Part shown: positions 59,663-64,000 of the stretch, piece by piece | How positions within the stretch are numbered: position 1 is the stretch's first letter | How the letters are laid out: each line of letters starts with the position of its first letter | NCBI RefSeq assembly: GCF_000423225.1 | Contig: NZ_KE383991.1 | Span: 1,064,217-1,128,216, forward strand | Direction: 5' to 3' | DNA: 64,000 nt | Source of the DNA: Kaistia adipata DSM 17808 | Lineage (GTDB): Bacteria; Pseudomonadota; Alphaproteobacteria; Rhizobiales; Kaistiaceae | Position numbers and translations under genes: made by a program | Notes under the pieces: model-generated | The model's database searches: none | What the model was told of the DNA's origin: nothing | The model's input: only the letters and a program-made list of their open reading frames with translations

Positions 59663-59845
59663 CGAAGGTCCCTTGGAATCTTTTTGAACGACACGCCGGG
59701 AAGACGGCGGGCCACCATTGCGGGGCGGCGGCGAGGCTAGAGCAAAACACCTTCCTTTTCGACAAGAAAGCGGCGAATTGGCGCGCGCCACCGGTTGCTT
59801 TGTCCGTCGATCCGGCGGAGCCTTGCCGCGGACGGAGGGAAGAGA

Positions 59846-60601
59846 ATGTTCGGACTGAACGACAAGCATGTGGTGATCAGCGGCGCGGGCGGCGGCATCG
59901 GCCGTTCGATCGTGGCCGCCTTCCAGGCGGCGGGCGCCCGAGTGACGGCCTGCGACCGCGACGCGGCGCTTCTCGATGCGCTCGACGGCGTGACCAAATC
60001 GGTCTTCGAGCTGACCGACGCCGACGCGACCGAGCAGGCGGTCGCCGCGATCGTGGCGGAACAGGGGGCGCCCGACGTCCTCGTGAGCAATGCCGGCTTC
60101 AGCCGGGCCGAGACGATGGCCGGCGTCAACCAGCAAAGCTGGAACCAGGAAGTCGACATCAACCTGACGGGCAGCTTCAACCTGATCGACCCGATGCTGA
60201 AGGCGATGATCGCCAATGGCGGTGGCGCCGTGGTGATGACGTCGACCGTCAACGCGCTCGGTCACTACGGCAATCCCGCCTACGCGGCGGCGAAGGCCGG
60301 CCTCGTCGCCTATATGCGCGCCATCGCCGTCGAGCTCGGCCAAGACAACATCCGCGCCAACTGCATCTGCCCCGGCTCGGTGCGCACGCCCGCCTGGGAC
60401 CACCGCGTCGCGAAGGATCCGGATCTGCTCGCCAAGGTCGTGGCCCACTACCCGCTCGGCAAGCTCGCGACCCCGGCCGACGTCGCCAACGCGGCCGTCT
60501 TCCTGGCCTCGCCGCTCGCCGGCGCCATCACCGGCGTCGCGCTGCCGGTCGATGCCGGCCTGACGGCCGGCAATCTGCGTTTCATCCGCGAAGTCCTCTG
60601 A
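59846..60601 (+). CDS. SDR family oxidoreductase
   Basis: A 251-residue classical SDR. Cofactor loop SGAGGGIGRS at residue 12, VSNAGFSRAE in place of NNAG, catalytic Ser near MTSTVNALG, YAAAKAGLVAYM with Tyr/Lys, and NCICPGSVRTP. An Asp after strand 2 (ACDRDAA) points to NAD. ATG follows GGAGGGAAGAG. It is co-directed with the PLP-type enzyme 55 bases on and diverges from ridA. Substrate unknown; a 3-hydroxy-amino acid or a hydroxyacid is a fair guess from the neighbours. Confidence 0.85.
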   Translation: MFGLNDKHVVISGAGGGIGRSIVAAFQAAGARVTACDRDAALLDALDGVTKSVFELTDADATEQAVAAIVAEQGAPDVLVSNAGFSRAETMAGVNQQSWNQEVDINLTGSFNLIDPMLKAMIANGGGAVVMTSTVNALGHYGNPAYAAAKAGLVAYMRAIAVELGQDNIRANCICPGSVRTPAWDHRVAKDPDLLAKVVAHYPLGKLATPADVANAAVFLASPLAGAITGVALPVDAGLTAGNLRFIREVL

Positions 60602-60656
60602 CGCGCGGCTCCACCCATCAAACCCGTTCGCCGGATGGCGACATGGTGAGGACATC

Positions 60657-61724
60657 ATGCCGAGACATATCGATACGCTGCAGACGCCCTGCGTCCTAAT
60701 CGACCTCGACCGCGCCGAGGCCAATCTGAAGCGCGCACAGGACTATGCCGACGCGCACGGCGTTCGCCTGCGCCCGCACATCAAGACCCACAAGCTCCCC
60801 CTCTTCGCCAAGCGCCAGCTCGAGCTCGGCGCCATCGGCATCACGTGCCAGAAGCTGGGCGAGGCCGAGGTGATGGCCGACGCGGGCATCGAGGACATCT
60901 TCCTGCCCTACAACCTGATGGCCCCGGAGAAGCTCTATCGGCTGAAGCAGCTGGCGCAGCGCGTCACCCTCGCCGTCACGGCCGACAGCACCTATGTCGT
61001 CGACGGCTATGCCGACACCTTCGCCGATTCCACCGACGCGCCGCTCCGCGTGCTGGTCGAATGCGACACCGGCGCGGGACGCTGCGGCGTGCAGACGCCG
61101 GACGACGCCGTGGCGCTCGCTCGCTACATCGCCGACAAGCCGGGCCTCGTCTTCGGCGGCCTGATGACCTATCCGCCGGCGGGCGACGCCGCTGGCGCGC
61201 GCAAGTGGCTGGAGGAAGCCGCCGGAAAGCTCGAGGCGGCCGGCCTGCCGGCCGAGACGATCTCGACCGGCGGCACGCCTGACATCTGGCGCGCCCACGA
61301 GACGCCACTCGCCACCGAATACCGGCCCGGAACCTACATCTACTATGACCGCTCGCTGGTCTCGCGCGGCGTCGCCGCGGTCGAGGACTGCGCCCTGACC
61401 GTGCTGGCGACCGTCGTCAGCCGGCCGACCGAGAACCGCGCGATCATCGACGCCGGCTCCAAGGCGCTGACCAGCGACCTGCTCGGCCAGAACGGCTACG
61501 GCATTGTGCTCGGCTATCCCGACGCCGTGATCTACGGCCAGAGCGAGGAGCACGCGAACATCGACTTCTCGGCCTCAGCCAAGAAGCCGGTCGTCGGCGA
61601 GCGCATCCGCATCCTGCCGAACCACGCCTGCCCGGTCTCGAACCTGTTCGACCACGTCAACCTGATCTCCGGCGACCACGTCGTCGAGACGGTCGAGGTG
61701 GCGGCGCGCGGCCGCGTCGACTGA
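60657..61724 (+). CDS. D-serine dehydratase-like / D-threonine aldolase-family PLP enzyme
   Basis: The protein of 355 residues has the alanine-racemase-like barrel with PLP lysine in RPHIKTHK (Lys43), VECDTGAGRCGV, GGLMTYPPAG, and YRPGTYIYYDRS. The C-terminal metal motif is NHACPVSN, His-x-Cys. In this family His-x-Cys is the zinc pattern of D-serine dehydratase (DSD1 type), while classical D-threonine aldolase has His-x-Asp; this favours a dehydratase-like reaction, but substrate choice is open. It follows the SDR in one unit and may feed RidA with enamine products. Confidence 0.85.
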   Translation: MPRHIDTLQTPCVLIDLDRAEANLKRAQDYADAHGVRLRPHIKTHKLPLFAKRQLELGAIGITCQKLGEAEVMADAGIEDIFLPYNLMAPEKLYRLKQLAQRVTLAVTADSTYVVDGYADTFADSTDAPLRVLVECDTGAGRCGVQTPDDAVALARYIADKPGLVFGGLMTYPPAGDAAGARKWLEEAAGKLEAAGLPAETISTGGTPDIWRAHETPLATEYRPGTYIYYDRSLVSRGVAAVEDCALTVLATVVSRPTENRAIIDAGSKALTSDLLGQNGYGIVLGYPDAVIYGQSEEHANIDFSASAKKPVVGERIRILPNHACPVSNLFDHVNLISGDHVVETVEVAARGRVD

Positions 61725-61774
61725 GAATCGAGCGGGCGCTGCGGCCATGCCGCGGCGCCCGCGCCGGCTCGCGC

Positions 61775-62137
61775 CTACTCGCCGTCGGCGGCGTAGTCCT
61801 GCAGGCGCTTCGATTCCGCCGCGGTGCGCTGGCGCAGATCATTGAGGAAGGCGAGGTTGTTGCGGATCTCGATCAGGCGCACGTCGCCGCGCACCAGCAG
61901 CCGCTCGGCGTCGTTCAACATGGCGGCCGCGCCGGCCGTGTCGGGGTTCTCGCCCTCGATCATGTCGCCATAGAGAAAGGCCGCGCGGTTGCGAGCCTCC
62001 TCGATGCGCGCGGAAAGGCCGGCCAGTTCCTGCTCGACATCCTCGATCACGCGCACGATCACGTTTTCGACCGATGCCAGCCGCTCGACATCGCTGCGGA
62101 CATCGCGCTGCTTGGAGCGGAAACGAGGAAACAGCAC
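61775..62137 (-). CDS. Hypothetical coiled-coil protein
   Basis: This 120-residue protein is almost all helix, with heptad-like patterns (VRSDVERLASVENVIVRVIEDVEQELAGL, then LNDAERLLVRGDVRLIEIRNNLAFLNDL). It is charged, without signal or membrane segment. I do not recognise a family. Its start follows GGGAGAGACCTG. It is convergent with the PLP-type enzyme and lies away from the fuconate dehydratase. Confidence 0.65.
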   Translation of the reverse strand: MLFPRFRSKQRDVRSDVERLASVENVIVRVIEDVEQELAGLSARIEEARNRAAFLYGDMIEGENPDTAGAAAMLNDAERLLVRGDVRLIEIRNNLAFLNDLRQRTAAESKRLQDYAADGE

Positions 62138-62388
62138 GTCAGGTCTCTCCCGGTGGATTGATCAACCGCTCGGCCAGCCGCCGAATCGCCACATTTGGAT
62201 AATGCCGCATCACTTTCTGCTGGGCGATAGCCAAACAGCCCGCATCGCCTGGTTGTACAAGGCGGCGCGCCGTTGCCGAGGCACGGGGGCTGGGGTATTC
62301 GAGGGCTGGACGCACACCACGGCGCCCCCCACCGTGACGTCCGGCCCGGCCCCTCGGGGACGGGACTGACAGACGAAAGCTAGGACAT

Positions 62389-63666
62389 ATGACCCGCATC
62401 ACTGGACTCCGCGTCTTCGATCTCCGCTTCCCGACCTCGCAATCGCTTGACGGTTCGGACGCGATGAATCCCGATCCGGACTATTCCGCCGCCTATGTCA
62501 TCCTCGACACCGACAATCCCGAGCTCGCCGGCCATGGCCTGACCTTCACCATCGGCCGCGGCAACGAGATCTGCTGCGCCGCGATCAAGGCGCTCGACCA
62601 TCTCGTCATCGGCCTCGAGCTCGACTGGATCAAGGAAGATCCCGGCCGCTTCTGGCGCCACATCACCGGCGACAGCCAGCTGCGCTGGATCGGCCCCGAC
62701 AAGGGCGCTATCCATCTCGCCACCGGCGCCGTGGTCAACGCCGCCTGGGACCTCTGGGCCAAGGAAGCGAAGAAGCCGGTCTGGCAGCTCGTCGCCGAGA
62801 TGACGCCGGAAGAGATCGTCAAGATCATCGACTTCCGCTACCTGACCGACGGCCTCACCCCGGGCGAGGCGCTGGCGATCCTGAAGCAGGCCGAGATCGG
62901 CAAGGCCGAGCGCATCGCCAAGCTCAAGGCAGAGGGCTATCCCTGCTACACCACCTCGGCCGGCTGGCTCGGCTACAGCGACGAGAAGCTGCGCCGGCTC
63001 TGCGAGGAGGCCGTCGACCAGGGCTTCAACCACATCAAGATGAAGGTCGGCCGCGATCTCGAGGACGACATCCGCCGCCTGAAGGCGGCCCGCGAGGTCA
63101 TGGGTCCCGACCGCTTCCTGATGATCGACGCCAATCAGGTCTGGGAAGTCGACGCGGCGATCGACTGGGTCAAGCAACTCGCCTTCGCCAAGCCCTACTT
63201 CATCGAGGAGCCGACCAGCCCCGACGACGTCGAGGGCCACCGCAAGATCCGCGAGGGCGTCGCGCCGATCAAGGTCGCGACCGGCGAGATGTGCCAGAAC
63301 CGCATCATGTTCAAGCAGTTCATCATGCGCAACGCGATCGACATCGTGCAGATCGACGCCTGTCGCATCGGCGGCCTGAACGAGGTCCTCGCGGTGCTGC
63401 TGATGGCCGCCAAGTACGGCAAGCCGGTCTGGCCGCATGCCGGCGGCGTCGGCCTCTGCGAATATGTGCAGCACCTCTCGATGATCGACTATCTCGTCGT
63501 CTCCGGCACCAAGGACGGCCGCGTGATCGAGTATGTCGACCACCTGCACGAGCACTTCATCGAGCCCTGCGACATCCAGAACGCGGCCTACATGCCGCCG
63601 AAGCTGCCGGGCTTCTCGATCGAGATGAAGCCGGAGTCGATTGCCGCGCACACCTTCGCCGGATAA
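62389..63666 (+). CDS. L-fuconate dehydratase (enolase superfamily)
   Basis: The 425-residue enzyme belongs to the mandelate racemase subgroup. Catalytic and metal residues are visible: HIKMKVG (Lys217, Lys219), LMIDANQ (Asp247), FIEEPT (Glu273), KVATGE (Glu300) and WPHAGGVG (His350). These line up within one residue of the known Xanthomonas FucD set, and the TSQSLDGSDAMNPDPDYSAAY N-terminal loop is characteristic of L-fuconate dehydratase. It converts L-fuconate to 2-keto-3-deoxy-L-fuconate. Other fucose genes are not in the window; they may follow downstream. Ends in a strong stem-loop. Confidence 0.93.
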   Translation: MTRITGLRVFDLRFPTSQSLDGSDAMNPDPDYSAAYVILDTDNPELAGHGLTFTIGRGNEICCAAIKALDHLVIGLELDWIKEDPGRFWRHITGDSQLRWIGPDKGAIHLATGAVVNAAWDLWAKEAKKPVWQLVAEMTPEEIVKIIDFRYLTDGLTPGEALAILKQAEIGKAERIAKLKAEGYPCYTTSAGWLGYSDEKLRRLCEEAVDQGFNHIKMKVGRDLEDDIRRLKAAREVMGPDRFLMIDANQVWEVDAAIDWVKQLAFAKPYFIEEPTSPDDVEGHRKIREGVAPIKVATGEMCQNRIMFKQFIMRNAIDIVQIDACRIGGLNEVLAVLLMAAKYGKPVWPHAGGVGLCEYVQHLSMIDYLVVSGTKDGRVIEYVDHLHEHFIEPCDIQNAAYMPPKLPGFSIEMKPESIAAHTFAG

Positions 63667-63673
63667 ATCATGG

Positions 63674-63698
63674 AGGGAGAGGCCGCTGGCCTCTCCCT
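63674..63698 (+). terminator. Stem-loop after L-fuconate dehydratase
   Basis: AGGGAGAGGCC pairs perfectly with GGCCTCTCCCT around a GCT loop, eight bases after the stop. No T-run follows. It probably separates this gene from the solute-binding-protein gene. Confidence 0.65.
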
Positions 63699-63766
63699 GA
63701 AGCCCGCACGCTGGCGTTGCGCCGGCGCTCTTGGCCGCTTCGGGACGAAGCGACCAGGACAATGCG

Positions 63767-64000
63767 ATGCGTCGGATTTTCCTTGCACTCGCGAGCCTCG
63801 TGCTCCTCCTCGGTGACCGGCCGGCCCATGCCCAGGAGCCGAGCTCCGCGCAGACCTCCCCGCCCGCCGCCAAACGCGAGCTGGTGATCGGCACCAAGCA
63901 GGCGCCACCCTTCGCCATCAAGGATGCCAACGGCACCTGGACCGGCATCAGCATCGATCTCTGGCAGCGCATCGCCGAGAAGGAGGGCCTCCCCTACCGC
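63767..64000 (+). CDS. Family-3 extracellular solute-binding protein (C-terminus beyond window)
   Basis: Only the first 78 residues are visible. A signal peptide (MRRIFLALASLVLLLGDRPAHAQ) is followed by a Pro/Ser/Ala linker and then LVIGTKQAPPFAIKDANGTW, TGISIDLWQRIAEKEG, the standard start of a family-3 binding domain for amino acids. A fused ion channel (GluR0-type) would continue similarly; the rest is needed to tell. The start at 63767 (the second of two nearby ATGs) keeps the signal peptide in frame. Confidence 0.8.
   Translation, partial: MRRIFLALASLVLLLGDRPAHAQEPSSAQTSPPAAKRELVIGTKQAPPFAIKDANGTWTGISIDLWQRIAEKEGLPYR

Noticed and set aside
62139-62388. Small gene before L-fuconate dehydratase
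   Set aside because: Short frames on both strands have no conserved pattern or ribosome site. I see only intergenic DNA.
1-64000. CRISPR arrays, tRNA or rRNA genes, replication origin, prophage
   Set aside because: No regularly spaced repeats, no cloverleaf I could recognise, no rRNA-like tracts, and no phage structural or integrase genes were seen.

Overview
The window is high-GC DNA (about two thirds G+C by eye) with tightly packed genes. It reads like the chromosome of an alphaproteobacterium of the order Hyphomicrobiales (Rhizobiales). The basis is the lpiA/mprF–acvB operon, the Rhizobiales-type intergenic repeats, the many LacI- and FCD-type regulators, and ABC importers paired with sugar-acid enzymes. 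I cannot name the species. I saw no rRNA, tRNA, CRISPR array or intact transposase.

Layout. 1-692: a cyclopropane-fatty-acid-synthase-like methyltransferase cut by the window edge. 693-4160: a patch of looser composition with a secreted amidohydrolase fused to a META/HslJ-like domain and a wrecked IS5-type transposase. 4202-6098: a LacI regulator convergent with an RraA-family gene that carries a perfect LacI-type palindrome in front of its start. 6377-7593: TerC-family protein plus a small membrane protein. 7619-12283: a sugar-acid block (IlvD/Edd dehydratase, FCD regulator, YghZ-type aldo/keto reductase, gluconate-5-dehydrogenase-type SDR). 12345-12693: an intergenic repeat interrupted by a 201-bp MITE-like element; the uninterrupted copy of the repeat lies at 34660-34806. 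12750-18488: CPA1 antiporter, YCII protein, ABC-2 exporter, HPP protein.

18514-26245 is the clearest functional unit. It holds L-idonate 5-dehydrogenase, a GFA-family protein, a second gluconate-5-dehydrogenase-type SDR, a ribose-type ABC importer and a GntR-like LacI repressor. The same 14-bp palindrome (consensus TGTTATCGATAACA) lies in front of three of its transcription units. 26322-32348 holds an L-rhamnose mutarotase, an FAD-linked oxidase, an FCD regulator, a YjaB acetyltransferase, a potassium channel, an Ogt methyltransferase and a sugar-nucleotide-type epimerase with its own perfect palindrome. 32574-37354: DUF423 protein, release factor 3, YjbR protein, lytic transglycosylase, RBBP9-type hydrolase. 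37551-40028: membrane PQQ-dependent glucose dehydrogenase. 40466-43192: taurine importer tauABC.

43270-48844: patatin lipoprotein, LemA–DUF2207 pair, DoxX and APH-type proteins. 48901-52976: mprF/lpiA and acvB, overlapping by 4 bp, which make and probably process lysyl-phosphatidylglycerol. 53112-54808: MarR regulator, DNA-alkylation-repair HEAT protein and a small protein, led by a promoter with a palindrome over it. 54858-61724: M29 aminopeptidase, MFS exporter, M81 (MlrC-like) metallopeptidase and RidA, facing a divergent SDR and a D-serine-dehydratase/D-threonine-aldolase-like enzyme. This looks like an uncharacterised catabolic cluster. 61775-64000: a coiled-coil protein, L-fuconate dehydratase, and the start of a family-3 solute-binding protein.

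The dominant theme is oxidation and dehydration of sugars and sugar acids under several LacI and FCD regulators. Starts were chosen from Shine-Dalgarno spacing and family alignment. All function calls are made by eye from recognisable motifs.
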